Positions 50,912-60,336 of a stretch of 64,000 nt of DNA are shown piece by piece (the first letter of the stretch is position 1; each line of letters begins with the position of its first letter). Position numbers and translations under genes: made by a program. The stretch lies in the NCBI GenBank assembly GCA_903908285.1, contig CAIVRH010000007.1, positions 40,321 through 104,320 on the forward strand, given 5' to 3'. The stretch comes from an uncultured candidate division Zixibacteria bacterium. Lineage in GTDB: Bacteria > Zixibacteria > MSB-5A5 > SM1-73. Below the pieces are notes generated by a model. The model was not told the origin of the DNA. It ran no database searches and saw only the letters and a program-made list of their open reading frames with translations.

Positions 50912-52159
50912 TTACCAGGGATCGCCGGAGTGGGGGATAGGTCCATGCCGGTAAAGATAATTTATCAGATAAACCACATCCTGAATGTCGATTATCCTGT
51001 CGGGACCGTTGACGTCCGCTGATATAGGATGGGGCGGCAAAGGACCTTCCCGATATATATAATTGATCAGGTAGACTATGTCTGATACATCCACCAACTC
51101 TCCATCAAAGGAAACATCTCCGGGTAGAAATTTCAAAACAGGGAATTCCCCGGGCACATACTGGGGGTAATACCCTTGCGGCTCGGTGGTGGTGAATAAT
51201 ACGTGGTTTAAAGGCGCTATAAAAGTCGAGTCTATCTGAACCAAACCGGTTATGTCGTTCAAGGTGAAGCAGAGGGTGATAAAAAGCCCCTGGTTGGGGG
51301 GAACGGGGGAATCGTATACCGGTATCAATCCAAGTAAAATCCTCTGGTTTAAGGTATCGATATTCACGATCCATACCGAATCCCCATATACGGCCTCCCG
51401 GAAGGTAATAGAGTCAAAATGCACCGGTCCCATCCAGGAAAGGGGGATGAGCATGAGTCCAGCCGAATCGCTGTTTTCCACCCGCAGATGTGCATAAACT
51501 ATCCCCGGACCACTGGGGAGGGGATAATAGGCATAAGGACCGGTAGGTATGGGATAATAGGTAAGAGCTTGAGAGAATGAGACCGAGTCGGGCACTCCCG
51601 GATCATTGGGATCCTGCTGACAGACCAAATGGAATTCACCCCGGTGATATTGCGGGGTATAGGTGATGGAGTCCTCCCGCGTGAATAAAAGATGTTCCTG
51701 GGGGAGGGGAGAGTTGGCGGTGGTGTCGATGATTAAGTCTCCGGTATCGGTGGTAGAGAAATAGAACTTCACCAGCATGCCCCGACCGTCCGGTATGGAT
51801 TGCTGAAATCCCACCTGGGCGGTTACCAGAACCTTCTTGTTCATATTGTCTATGCTGACATGTTTATTAACCACATAAGTGATCCGGCTTCCGTAGAAGG
51901 TAAAGGAATCCATAACCGCAGGTCCGGTCCAGCTTAAAGGAATCTGCATTCCGATTACAGGTGCGTCGTTCCGGAAATAAAGCGGGAGAATGGCTTGTCC
52001 CCCTTCGGGCGGGCAGGGGACCAAAATCTGTTTGGACCGGAAAAGAACCGAGTCCGGACCGTAGGGATCATTGGGATCTTGCGCAGCTAACCCTATATCG
52101 GAAAAGAAAATCGCTCCAATTAGAATTGCCCCGATTATTGTCAAAACAAATAGTTTCAT
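50912..52159 (-). CDS. Secreted protein with two repeated beta-domains and C-terminal dockerin-like repeats
   Basis: 415 residues. Signal peptide MKLFVLTIIGAILIGAIFFS; two homologous beta-sandwich segments (about 30-180 and 185-345), each starting with DPNDP..PDSV, containing PLSWTGP/PLSWMGP and ending PQY..GEF; then GDVSFDGELVDVSDIVYLIN and DVNGPDRIIDIQDVVYLINY, a duplicated calcium-binding dockerin-like module. The type is common in FCB-group genomes and may bind surface or cell-wall partners. ATG 52159 is chosen for its GGAGGAAAAG ribosome site; the longer frame to 52255 overlaps the promoter region. Confidence 0.82.
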   Translation of the reverse strand: MKLFVLTIIGAILIGAIFFSDIGLAAQDPNDPYGPDSVLFRSKQILVPCPPEGGQAILPLYFRNDAPVIGMQIPLSWTGPAVMDSFTFYGSRITYVVNKHVSIDNMNKKVLVTAQVGFQQSIPDGRGMLVKFYFSTTDTGDLIIDTTANSPLPQEHLLFTREDSITYTPQYHRGEFHLVCQQDPNDPGVPDSVSFSQALTYYPIPTGPYAYYPLPSGPGIVYAHLRVENSDSAGLMLIPLSWMGPVHFDSITFREAVYGDSVWIVNIDTLNQRILLGLIPVYDSPVPPNQGLFITLCFTLNDITGLVQIDSTFIAPLNHVLFTTTEPQGYYPQYVPGEFPVLKFLPGDVSFDGELVDVSDIVYLINYIYREGPLPPHPISADVNGPDRIIDIQDVVYLINYLYRHGPIPHSGDPW

Positions 52160-52531
52160 CTTTTCCTCCTCCTCAAGAAAGCGATAGACGGTCAAGGTTA
52201 TTGATAATGCCTTATCTTTTGAGTTGTAGTTTGGAAAACAAAATTTCTTTCCCAAGAAATCTAATTACAATATAAATCACCACTCCATATAGTCAAGAGG
52301 ATTTTTCTTAATTTTGTTTGAAGGTTATGGTTTAATGAGTTAAGGCTCATCCGGGATTGAATTTAAATATTTTTGATAATTTAAATCGGATCGGCCCGGG
52401 TGATAAAAATTTTCATTTTTTCCATTGCTTATCGTTTTGAATTCGTTATATTTTTCACAAGCTTTGAGTGATTAAAATGATAATTGGAGAACAGTGTGAT
52501 TAAAACCATGCACGCAAATCGGAGGTGAGAT
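52160..52531. other. Divergent intergenic region, dockerin gene / acyl-CoA block
   Basis: 372 bases between divergent genes. Contains the minus-strand promoter above. AT-rich from 52300 to 52480, with no gene. Confidence 0.5.
52267..52296 (-). promoter_or_regulatory. Promoter upstream of dockerin-type protein gene
   Basis: Minus strand TTGACT (52296-52291) with TATATT (52274-52269, 16-nt spacer) or TATTGT (52272-52267, 18-nt spacer). Not part of the R repeat family, so the array ends at R7. Confidence 0.55.
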
Positions 52532-53872
52532 ATGACGTTTGACGACAGACTAAAGAATGTCTCCATAGTCGGCGCCGCAGGCAAGATGGGAAGTGGAATA
52601 GCATTGCTTTTGGCACAGGAGATGGTAACACAGAAGTTGAAACCGGAGAATAAAAATCAAATCTACCGTCTGCATTTGATCGACGTAAACGAATCGGCTT
52701 TGGACGGACTGCAAAGTTACCTGAAAAGCCAGCTGGTCAAAGCCGGCGAGAAAGTTACGGGTATGCTGCGGGAGCTTTACAAAGAGCATGCGGACTTAAT
52801 CGAAAACTACGACGTGATCGATGCCTTTGTCAACGATGCCATGTCGGTTTTAAGGCTGGGTACGGATCTGGGAGCGGTGAAGGATTCCAAGATCATCTTT
52901 GAAGCGGTTCTGGAGGACAAAGACCTGAAGGTATCTTTGCTAAAGAATATGGAAAAAATGGTCTCGCCGGATACGGTTTACTTCACCAATACCTCATCCA
53001 TTCCCATCAGCGTTTTGAACAAAGATGCTAATCTCGGCGGCCGGATCATCGGTTTCCATTTCTATAATCCCCCGGCGGTGCAAAGATTAGTGGAGCTGAT
53101 TTCCCCAGAGTCGACCAAACCGGAGCTTAAGGATATGGCTTTGGAGATGGCCAAGAGACTGCGCAAAAAGATCGTTCCGTCCAACGATATTGCCGGCTTT
53201 ATCGGCAATGGCCATTTTCTACGGGATGGATTATATGCCATCCGGGAAGCGAAGAAACTGGCAGGTGAATATACCCTTCCGGGTGCGCTTTATGCCATGA
53301 ACAAGGTCAGCCAGGACCTGCTGGTGCGGCCCATGGGTATACTTCAGCTGATCGATTATGTCGGGGTGGATGTGTATCAATGCATCTCGGTAACGATATC
53401 CGGTTATCTTCAGGGAGAAGATCTGAAGGATGATCTTTTGGCCAAGATGACCCAAAAGAAGGTGCTGGGTGGTCAATTCGCCGACGGAAGTCAAAAGAAC
53501 GGATTTTTGAAATACGAAAAGAACCGGCCGGTGGGGATTTATGATGCGGACAAGGGGGAATACAAGATGTTCGATCCCAACGGTTGGAGCGGAGAGATAG
53601 ACAAAAAGCTGGGAGCATACCCGCAGGGATTCTACCCGTGGAGGAGCCTATTGATGGATCCGAAGAAAGGCGAGAAACTATCGGCGTTCTTTAAGAATCT
53701 CAATGCTTCGGACACCCCAGGCGCTAAACTGGCAAAAGGTTATCTTAAGAATTCAAAATCGATCGGTGAATTTCTGGTGAAGACCGGAGTAGCCAAATCC
53801 GCACAGGATGTGAACGACATTCTCCTGAACGGTTTCTATCACCTGTATGGACCGATTAATGATTATGTTTGA
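52532..53872 (+). CDS. 3-hydroxyacyl-CoA dehydrogenase
   Basis: NAD-dependent enzyme oxidising 3-hydroxyacyl-CoA to 3-ketoacyl-CoA, or the reverse in butyrate synthesis. 446 residues: Rossmann domain (VSIVGAAGKMGSGIALLLAQ), FTNTSSIPISVL with the catalytic-region Ser, GGRIIGFHFYNPP with the catalytic His, NDIAGFIGNG, then an extended C-terminal helical domain, longer than the compact 280-residue clostridial enzyme. GGAGGTGA ribosome site. First of the plus-strand acyl-CoA block. Confidence 0.9.
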   Translation: MTFDDRLKNVSIVGAAGKMGSGIALLLAQEMVTQKLKPENKNQIYRLHLIDVNESALDGLQSYLKSQLVKAGEKVTGMLRELYKEHADLIENYDVIDAFVNDAMSVLRLGTDLGAVKDSKIIFEAVLEDKDLKVSLLKNMEKMVSPDTVYFTNTSSIPISVLNKDANLGGRIIGFHFYNPPAVQRLVELISPESTKPELKDMALEMAKRLRKKIVPSNDIAGFIGNGHFLRDGLYAIREAKKLAGEYTLPGALYAMNKVSQDLLVRPMGILQLIDYVGVDVYQCISVTISGYLQGEDLKDDLLAKMTQKKVLGGQFADGSQKNGFLKYEKNRPVGIYDADKGEYKMFDPNGWSGEIDKKLGAYPQGFYPWRSLLMDPKKGEKLSAFFKNLNASDTPGAKLAKGYLKNSKSIGEFLVKTGVAKSAQDVNDILLNGFYHLYGPINDYV

Positions 53873-54073
53873 TTAAATCATATCGAAAAGCACGGTTATC
53901 GTTAGCGATGCTCGAATCGTAAGTCGAAGTTCGTTTTGCGAAGCTCGGATTTACATAATAATGCAGCCTTTAATTCTCTTTTCTCGAATATCGAGCTTCA
54001 ATTAACGAGTTCCGTTTCGAGTTCCGTCACCGATAAACGTTATACATAAACGAGTTAATTAAGGAGGTAGGAA
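53873..54073. repeat. Low-complexity spacer with TCGA-rich palindromes
   Basis: 201 bases rich in CGAAGTTCG, TCGAATATCGAGCTTC and GAGTTCCGTTTCGAGTTCCG. A similar GAGCTTCGATAT / GAGCATCGAGACC stretch precedes butyrate kinase (60246-60295). No gene. Confidence 0.45.
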
Positions 54074-55321
54074 ATGAGGAAACTAAGAAAACCGGTGTAT
54101 GCCACCGCAGGGTACAATACCATCTCGTTCGGATCGGGGAGAAAGGAATTCAATCCCAAGAAAGCCCGGCCGGGACTGGAAGAGTATATAACCGAAGCGG
54201 GTAAAGGGGTGATCGCCCAGATCAACGACCCTAACAACATCGACGAGGGGATCATCAGCAACTTCATGGCAGCGAGATTCAATCACCAGGGGAATTTAGC
54301 AGCCATGATACCGATGGTTCACCCGAGCTTGGAATACAAACCATGTACCCGGGTGGAGGGAGCATGCGGTTCGGGCGGATTAGGATTATATACTGCGGTA
54401 AAATCGGTATTGTCGGATGTCTCGGATGTGGCACTGGCAATCGGGGTGGAAGTGCAGAACTCGGTCAAGGCGGTATACGGAGCGGATATCTTGGCCGGAG
54501 CAGGGCATTTCCGGGGTGAAAGAAAAGAAGGGCACGTCTATTTCTTCCCTGCGAAGTTTTCGGACCGGGCCGGAGCATGCTACCAGAAATTCGGTTACGA
54601 TTACGTGAGGAAGGGGATGGCGCACTGGTATGCTCAAGCCATTATCCATGCCCGGAAGAATCCCAAGGCACAGGAATATCACAACAGCATCGAGGATCTG
54701 ATAGCCACAGGAATGACTCCTCCCAATTCCAAAGCTTTTTGTGAGCACATCAACGTGTATGATTGTTCCAAGGTTTCGGACGGGGCGTCTGCTTTGATCT
54801 TTGCCTCGGAAGAAGGACTGAAAAAGATCGGTCTGACCAAAAAGGATGCGGTGGAGGTGGTGGGCTGGGGGCAATCGCAGGCGGATATCTCCAAGAAGCC
54901 GGATGAGCTGACCAAACTGACCACCACCAGAAGATCGGTGGAGAAGGCATACGAGATGAGCGGAATCGGTCCCAAAGAACTGGGATTTTTGGAGGTGCAT
55001 GACTGCTTTACCATCGGCGGATTGCTCCACCTGGAAGCTACGGGGGTGGTGGGTTACGGCGAGGCGGCAGCTTTCGTGGCTGAGGGAAAGACTGCTATAA
55101 ATGGTGAGATGCCAACCAATGCAACCGGCGGTCTGGTGGGATTCGGCCATTATACCGGCGGAACCGGAACCAGGCAGGCGGTCGATATTTTACATCAGCT
55201 TATTGGTAAAGCGGGAGATTGTCAGGTCGAGATCAAGTCCGACCGGCCTTATGGCATGCTGATCAGCATGGGTGGCAACGACCGGACCGTCACCTGCATG
55301 ATTTTCAAACCTGCGGTGTGA
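54074..55321 (+). CDS. Thiolase-family acetyl-CoA acyltransferase
   Basis: 415 residues. Thiolase-fold motifs: VEGACGSGGLGLYTAV with the acyl-accepting Cys, EVHDCFTIGGLL with a catalytic His, and NATGGLVGFGHYTGGTGTRQ with the GH-type His. Closer to SCP-2/archaeal type thiolases than to classic ThlA; the usual C-terminal Cys-Gly-Gly-Gly is replaced by TCMIF. Condenses two acyl-CoAs or cleaves 3-ketoacyl-CoA. Ribosome site GGAGGTAGG. Confidence 0.88.
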   Translation: MRKLRKPVYATAGYNTISFGSGRKEFNPKKARPGLEEYITEAGKGVIAQINDPNNIDEGIISNFMAARFNHQGNLAAMIPMVHPSLEYKPCTRVEGACGSGGLGLYTAVKSVLSDVSDVALAIGVEVQNSVKAVYGADILAGAGHFRGERKEGHVYFFPAKFSDRAGACYQKFGYDYVRKGMAHWYAQAIIHARKNPKAQEYHNSIEDLIATGMTPPNSKAFCEHINVYDCSKVSDGASALIFASEEGLKKIGLTKKDAVEVVGWGQSQADISKKPDELTKLTTTRRSVEKAYEMSGIGPKELGFLEVHDCFTIGGLLHLEATGVVGYGEAAAFVAEGKTAINGEMPTNATGGLVGFGHYTGGTGTRQAVDILHQLIGKAGDCQVEIKSDRPYGMLISMGGNDRTVTCMIFKPAV

Positions 55322-55626
55322 TAAGGCATTTGTTGTATGCTCGTTTGAACATAATGTTGAAAAGAAAGCAGCAGTATATCGAATAGGTCTTCGATCCTAT
55401 GGATCCAAAGACAGACCATATTCGACCTACAAGAATTCCTTCGCTTGAGAACAAAAGTGAAGGTTCAGTTATGCGGTGATAATGAAATTTATCGAATCTC
55501 CGCAGAGCCGTGAAGGCTCTGCTACGCGATTAAATAGAGCAAGATGTCGAATAGGTCTTCGACCCATGGCTGGCAGGCATATTCGACCTACATTTTTATG
55601 TTTGGTAAACAAAATAAGGAGTGGAT
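55322..55626. repeat. Spacer with two copies of a TAGGTC...GACCTA palindrome
   Basis: CGAATAGGTCTTCGA ... CATATTCGACCTACA occurs at about 55379-55432 and again at about 55549-55592, each an imperfect hairpin. A GAGCCGTGAAGGCTCTG hairpin sits at about 55504. No gene. Confidence 0.7.
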
Positions 55627-56769
55627 ATGGATTTTGAGTTGTCTGAAGAACAGAAAATGGTGAAAGAGGCAGCTGCTGATTTTGCCAAAAATACTCTTTT
55701 GCCTAAAGCGCAGGAATTCGACGAAAAAGAGGAAATCCCGACCGAGATTTACCAGCAGTTGGCTGATCTGGGTTACCTGGGGATGCTTCTGCCGGAAGAG
55801 TACGGCGGTTCCAATCTCGATTTCGTAAGTTACATTTGTGCCATGGAGGAATTCGCCAAAGCCAGCGCGGCTTTGATGATCTCCATTTCGGTGCATAATT
55901 CCCTGATATGTGATGCCATACTGAATTTTGGCACTCCGGAACAGAAGAAAAAATATCTTCCTCTTCTGGCAAGCGGGAAAATTATCGGGGCATATTCCTT
56001 GACTGAGCCGGGTGCGGGAACGGATGCCGGGAGTTTGAGAACCACAGCCATACTTCAGGGGGATCATTATTTGATGAACGGCACCAAGGCTTTTGTAACC
56101 AACGGGGGGATAGCCGGGCTTTTTATGGTTTTCGTGCTTACCAAACCGGAACTTAAATCCAAGGGCATATCCTGTCTTCTGGTGGAAAAGGGGACTCTTG
56201 GAATGTCCATCGGTGTTAAAGAGAAAAAAATGGGACTTAAAGGCTCGGATACCCGGGAACTCTCCTTTGCCGACTGTAAGGTACCTCGAGCGAATCTTCT
56301 GGGGCAGGAGAATAACGGGTTCAAGGTAGCTCTTTCCCTTTTGAACTCGGGCAGGGTCGGAGTCGGAGCACAGTGCGTGGGAATCGCCCAGGCAGCCTAT
56401 GAAGAGGCTTTAAAATACTCCAAAGAGAGGGTGCAATTCGGACAGCCGATCTGTAATTTCCAAGCCATAGCTTTCAAATTGGCAGATATGGTTACCCAGA
56501 TAGATGCCGCCAGGCTTTTGGTCTACCGGGCAGCACACCTAAAAAGCACCGGGAAAAAATGCAACATAGAAGCCTCTATGGCCAAGCTTTTTTCTTCGGA
56601 AGTGGCAAACCGGGTGGTGAACGAGGCGGTGCAGATTCACGGCGGTTACGGTTATATGAAAGAGTATGCAGTGGAGAGGTATTTCCGGGATGCGCGGGTG
56701 ACGGAGATCTACGAAGGGACGTCGGAAGCGCAGAGAATAGTCATCTCCCGAGAGCTGCTGAAGGATTAA
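55627..56769 (+). CDS. Acyl-CoA dehydrogenase
   Basis: FAD enzyme, 380 residues. N-terminal helical domain (DFELSEEQKMVKEAAADFA), YSLTEPGAGTDAGSLRT FAD/substrate motif, beta domain, and GRVGVGAQCVGIAQAAYEEALKY. C-terminal VQIHGGYGYMKEYAVERYFRDARVTEIYEGTSEAQR carries the catalytic Glu in YEGTSE. ATG 55627 is preferred to GTG 55621 because AAGGAG lies 6 bases upstream. Could be butyryl-CoA or a branched-chain acyl-CoA dehydrogenase. Confidence 0.93.
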   Translation: MDFELSEEQKMVKEAAADFAKNTLLPKAQEFDEKEEIPTEIYQQLADLGYLGMLLPEEYGGSNLDFVSYICAMEEFAKASAALMISISVHNSLICDAILNFGTPEQKKKYLPLLASGKIIGAYSLTEPGAGTDAGSLRTTAILQGDHYLMNGTKAFVTNGGIAGLFMVFVLTKPELKSKGISCLLVEKGTLGMSIGVKEKKMGLKGSDTRELSFADCKVPRANLLGQENNGFKVALSLLNSGRVGVGAQCVGIAQAAYEEALKYSKERVQFGQPICNFQAIAFKLADMVTQIDAARLLVYRAAHLKSTGKKCNIEASMAKLFSSEVANRVVNEAVQIHGGYGYMKEYAVERYFRDARVTEIYEGTSEAQRIVISRELLKD

Positions 56770-56785
56770 AGGTTACCAATGATAT

Positions 56786-56826
56786 TACCCCCTCACCTTG
56801 ATCCTCTCCCCGGAGGGGAGAGGAGA
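56786..56826. repeat. CCCCCTCACC...GGGGAGAGG palindromic repeat
   Basis: CCCCCTCACCTTGATCCTCT, then CCCCGGAGGGGAGAGGAGA forms a strong hairpin between the two acyl-CoA dehydrogenase genes. Confidence 0.7.
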
Positions 56827-56911
56827 CTAATCATTTCCTTATGGGGGAGAAAAGAAGAGAAGAGGCTGTTTAAAACAGAATAAAACTTAGAATTAACCAT
56901 AGGAAAATCAC

Positions 56912-58045
56912 ATGAGAATTTCCAAAGAGCATGAGGAATTCAGGAAAAGAATCCGAGAGTTCTCGGAAAAGGAAATCGAGCCCAAAGCGAGAGAACTGGA
57001 TGAAACCGGGATATTTCCTTTCGATACCATGAGGAAATTGGGGGAGATGGGGATTTTGGGAATGGTGGTGCCCAAGGAATACGGAGGATCGGGTTACGAT
57101 ACTTTAAGCTACACCATAGCGGTAGAAGAAACTTCCAGAGTATGCGGTTCCACGGGCATTACCGTGGCGGCGCACAACTCACTGGGAGTTTATCCTATTT
57201 ACCTTTTTGGGAATGAAGAACAGAAAAGAAAATACATTCCGGATTTGGCTTCGGGCAGGAAACTTGGATCTTTTGGCTTGACCGAGCCGGGAGCGGGATC
57301 GGATTCCGCCGGGACCAAAACCACGGCAGTGCGGGATGGCGATTCCTACGTAATCAACGGAGGCAAATGCTTCATCACCAATGCGAGCGTGGGAGAAACG
57401 TTCGTAATCACCGCAGTAACGGACAAGACCAAAGGTTACAAAGGAATAAGCTCTTTCATTTTGGAAAAGGGGATGAAGGGTTTCTCCGTCGGGAAAAAAG
57501 AGAACAAGATGGGTCTGCGCGGCTCGGATACAGCTACGCTGATATTTGAGGACTTGAGGATTCCGAAAGAGAATCTGTTGGGCAAGGAGGAGGAGGGGTT
57601 CAAACAGTTCATGATCACTTTGGACGGGGGAAGGATCAGCATCGGCTCCATGGCGTTGGGGATTGCCCAGGGAGCGTTTGACAAAGCGTTGAACTATGCC
57701 AAGGGAAGGGTGCAGTTCGACAAACCCATCTCCAGTTATCAGGCGATTCAATGGAAGCTCTCGGACATGGCCACCCAGCTGGAAGCGGCCAGACACCTGC
57801 TCTACCACGCTTCCGAGCTTAAAGATAAGGGGGAGTATTTCGTCAAGGAATCGGCCATGGCAAAACTATATGCTTCCGAGGTGGGCCGGTTTGTCTGTTA
57901 TCAGGCTATCCAGATTTTCGGGGGAAACGGATATCTTTCCAAATATCCGGTGGAAAGATATTTCCGGGATATCAAACTGTGTGAGATCGGCGAGGGAACC
58001 TCGGAGATTCAGAGATTAATCATAGCCCGAGAGTTTTTAAAATAG
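56912..58045 (+). CDS. Acyl-CoA dehydrogenase (second copy)
   Basis: 377 residues and clearly paralogous to the preceding enzyme: [71 protein letters not shown]. The catalytic Glu is in the GEGTSE segment. Separated from the first copy by 142 bases that include a CCCCCTCACC / GGGGAGAGG palindrome. Two adjacent copies suggest different chain preferences, e.g. butyryl- versus isovaleryl-CoA; not resolvable here. Confidence 0.93.
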   Translation: MRISKEHEEFRKRIREFSEKEIEPKARELDETGIFPFDTMRKLGEMGILGMVVPKEYGGSGYDTLSYTIAVEETSRVCGSTGITVAAHNSLGVYPIYLFGNEEQKRKYIPDLASGRKLGSFGLTEPGAGSDSAGTKTTAVRDGDSYVINGGKCFITNASVGETFVITAVTDKTKGYKGISSFILEKGMKGFSVGKKENKMGLRGSDTATLIFEDLRIPKENLLGKEEEGFKQFMITLDGGRISIGSMALGIAQGAFDKALNYAKGRVQFDKPISSYQAIQWKLSDMATQLEAARHLLYHASELKDKGEYFVKESAMAKLYASEVGRFVCYQAIQIFGGNGYLSKYPVERYFRDIKLCEIGEGTSEIQRLIIAREFLK

Positions 58046-58127
58046 ATTTCTTTTCTGTCAGCGGATTTGACTTTTATGTGGAATTAATTACATGGGAACC
58101 ATCATACATAATTTGTGAGGAGGATGG

Positions 58128-58901
58128 ATGGAATTCAAGAATATATCATTAGAGATCAGGGAGAGGGTCGGAATCATCAAGATGAACCGACCGGACGCTT
58201 TGAATGCGCTGAACACCGAGACTTTGCTCGAGCTCAGCCAGGCCATGCACAATTTGAGCTTCGAAAACGAAAACGTCCGGGTGATCATCCTGACGGGTGA
58301 AGGCAAAGCTTTTGTAGCGGGAGCGGATATTGCAGTGATGAAGGACATGCCCCCGCTTAAAGCGCGGGAATTTTCCCATTTAGGGCAGAGGGTGTTCCAT
58401 TTCATTGCGACTCAGGAAAAGCCAGTCATCGCCGCAGTCAACGGTTTTGCCTTGGGAGGAGGATGCGAGCTGGCGCTGGCCTGTGACATCCGCATCGCTT
58501 CGGACAAAGCCAAGATAGGCCAACCGGAAGTAAACTTGGGGATCATTCCCGGTTTTGCCGGGACCCAAAGGCTTTCCAGATTGGTAGGTATTGCCAAAGC
58601 CAAGGAAATGATCTTCACCGGGGATATGATCGATGCAACCACCGCACTCTCCATCGGTTTAGTAAATCAGGTGGTCCCGGCAGATCAACTTATGAATTTC
58701 TGTTTGGAACTGGCAAATAAGATCGCCTCCAAAGGACCTACCGCAGTCAAACTGGCAAAAACGGTGATCAATCAAGGAATTCAAGCCAATCTCGCTACCG
58801 GTACTTCCTATGAAAAAGAGGCTTTCAGTCTTTGTTTCGCCACGGGCGAACAAAAAGAGGGTATGTACGCATTTTTAGAAAAAAGAAAACCGAACTGGTA
58901 G
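58128..58901 (+). CDS. Enoyl-CoA hydratase / crotonase
   Basis: 257-residue crotonase-fold enzyme hydrating enoyl-CoA to 3-hydroxyacyl-CoA. Motifs: MNRPDALNALN, GKAFVAGADIAVMKDM (oxyanion hole), VIAAVNGFALGGGCELALACDIRIAS with one catalytic Glu, and QPEVNLGIIPGFAGTQRL with the second. A GAGGAGG ribosome site precedes the ATG. Confidence 0.95.
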   Translation: MEFKNISLEIRERVGIIKMNRPDALNALNTETLLELSQAMHNLSFENENVRVIILTGEGKAFVAGADIAVMKDMPPLKAREFSHLGQRVFHFIATQEKPVIAAVNGFALGGGCELALACDIRIASDKAKIGQPEVNLGIIPGFAGTQRLSRLVGIAKAKEMIFTGDMIDATTALSIGLVNQVVPADQLMNFCLELANKIASKGPTAVKLAKTVINQGIQANLATGTSYEKEAFSLCFATGEQKEGMYAFLEKRKPNW

Positions 58902-58947
58902 TTTCTGGTGACCTCACCCCCTTAATCCCCCTCTCCATAGAAGAGGG

Positions 58948-59066
58948 TGTGTCATAACTCGGTTTTTTGTAGCCGCCCGTATGGGCGAAAATTCCTTGTT
59001 GAATTCCAACAACTTACGCAATCTAAAGATTGCGGCTACAAACTCAAAACACAATTGTGACACAGT
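58948..59066. repeat. Nested palindromic element (MITE-like)
   Basis: Outer arms TGTGTCATAA / TTGTGACACA, inner arms TTGTAGCCGC / GCGGCTACAA, and inside them small hairpins GCCCGTATGGGC, GTTGAATTCCAAC and CGCAATCTAAAGATTGCG. A partial copy of the CGCAATC hairpin plus GGCTAC arm lies inverted at 47303-47330. Confidence 0.75.
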
Positions 59067-59140
59067 CTCAGAAATGGAGAGGGGGAAATCGGGGCGGAGA
59101 ATCTAATCCAAAACTCATTTAATCTGTTGGGAGATCACAC

Positions 59141-60229
59141 TTGGAAATATTCAAATCCCTGGCTCATGATGAGCATGAACAGGTGGCTTTCTGGTCCGAC
59201 AAGGTGGCAGGTTTACGGTCCATCATCGCCATCCATGACACCACCTTGGGTCCGGCCATCGGCGGGGTGAGAATGCATCCCTACAAATCCGAAGAGGATG
59301 CTTTGAGGGACGTCCTTCTGCTCTCCAAAAACATGACCTACAAATCGGCTGCGGCGGGGATCAATTTGGGAGGGGGACAGGGGGTGATCATCGGAGACCC
59401 GGTCAAAGATAAGAACGAGCTAGTTCTCAGGTCTTTTGGACGGTTTGTGGAGAGCTTAAACGGGAGGTATATTACGGCGGAGGATGTCGGGACTACCGCG
59501 GAAGACATGGAGATCGTCCGTTACGAAACCCAATACGTTACCGGGCTCTCCCGGGCGGTGGGGGGGGGAGGCGATCCCGGTCCGGTTACCGCCATAGGAT
59601 TGGTGCATGGTCTTTTGGCTTGCGTGGAGAAAGTTTTTGGCAAAAAATCACTGGAGGGATTTTCGGTTGCCATACAGGGTTTAGGGAGCGTGGGGTACAA
59701 CCTGGCCCAGGAGCTTTTTGAAAGAAAATGCAGGCTGTTGGTAGCGGATGTGGATCAAGCAAAAGTAAAATTGGCAGAAGAGAAGTTTGGAGCGGAGAGG
59801 GTATCTCCGGACTTAATCTACGACGTTGAAGCAGACATTTTCTCACCCAACGCTTTGGGCGGAGTGATAAACGATCAAACCATCGACCGGTTGAAAGTCA
59901 GAATAGTAGCGGGAGCAGCTAACAATCAGCTGGAGGATGACCGGCATGGCGAGGTACTCCACCAAAAGAAGATCCTTTATGCCCCCGATTTTGTAATCGG
60001 AGCGGGGGGGTTGATCAACGTGGTGAACGAGCTGGAGGGCTACCAGCAGGAAAGAGCGATAAAACAAGCCAGCGGAATTTACGAGATATTATCCCGGGTG
60101 TTGGAAAGATCCGAAAAGGAGAACATTCCTCCTCACCAAGCAGCAACTTTGTTGGCTGAAGAAAGAATAAGCCAGGTAAAAAAGTTCAAACAGAGAGTTA
60201 AAGAAGGAGATGGCTGTAACTATAATTGA
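59141..60229 (+). CDS. Leucine dehydrogenase-family protein (Glu/Leu/Phe/Val dehydrogenase)
   Basis: 362 residues. Motifs: TTLGPAIGGVRMHPY, NMTYKSAAAGINLGGG, TAEDVGTTAEDME, VAIQGLGSVGYNLAQEL (Rossmann) and AGAANNQLEDDRHGE. The family converts Leu/Val/Ile to 2-keto acids with NAD. The segment after GINLGGG reads QGVIIGDP, so the lysine that is normally the catalytic base (GGGK) is Gln (CAG at 59389-59391). Activity is therefore uncertain. TTG start with GGGAGA ribosome site. Confidence 0.88.
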   Translation: MEIFKSLAHDEHEQVAFWSDKVAGLRSIIAIHDTTLGPAIGGVRMHPYKSEEDALRDVLLLSKNMTYKSAAAGINLGGGQGVIIGDPVKDKNELVLRSFGRFVESLNGRYITAEDVGTTAEDMEIVRYETQYVTGLSRAVGGGGDPGPVTAIGLVHGLLACVEKVFGKKSLEGFSVAIQGLGSVGYNLAQELFERKCRLLVADVDQAKVKLAEEKFGAERVSPDLIYDVEADIFSPNALGGVINDQTIDRLKVRIVAGAANNQLEDDRHGEVLHQKKILYAPDFVIGAGGLINVVNELEGYQQERAIKQASGIYEILSRVLERSEKENIPPHQAATLLAEERISQVKKFKQRVKEGDGCNYN

Positions 60230-60336
60230 ATGTTAGGTCTAACCGAGCTTCGATATACTTGCTTCGGTCAACCATACGAGCATCGAGACCGCAGACAAGA
60301 TTTTTAATCATAAGAAACTCTTATCACCATTAAATC

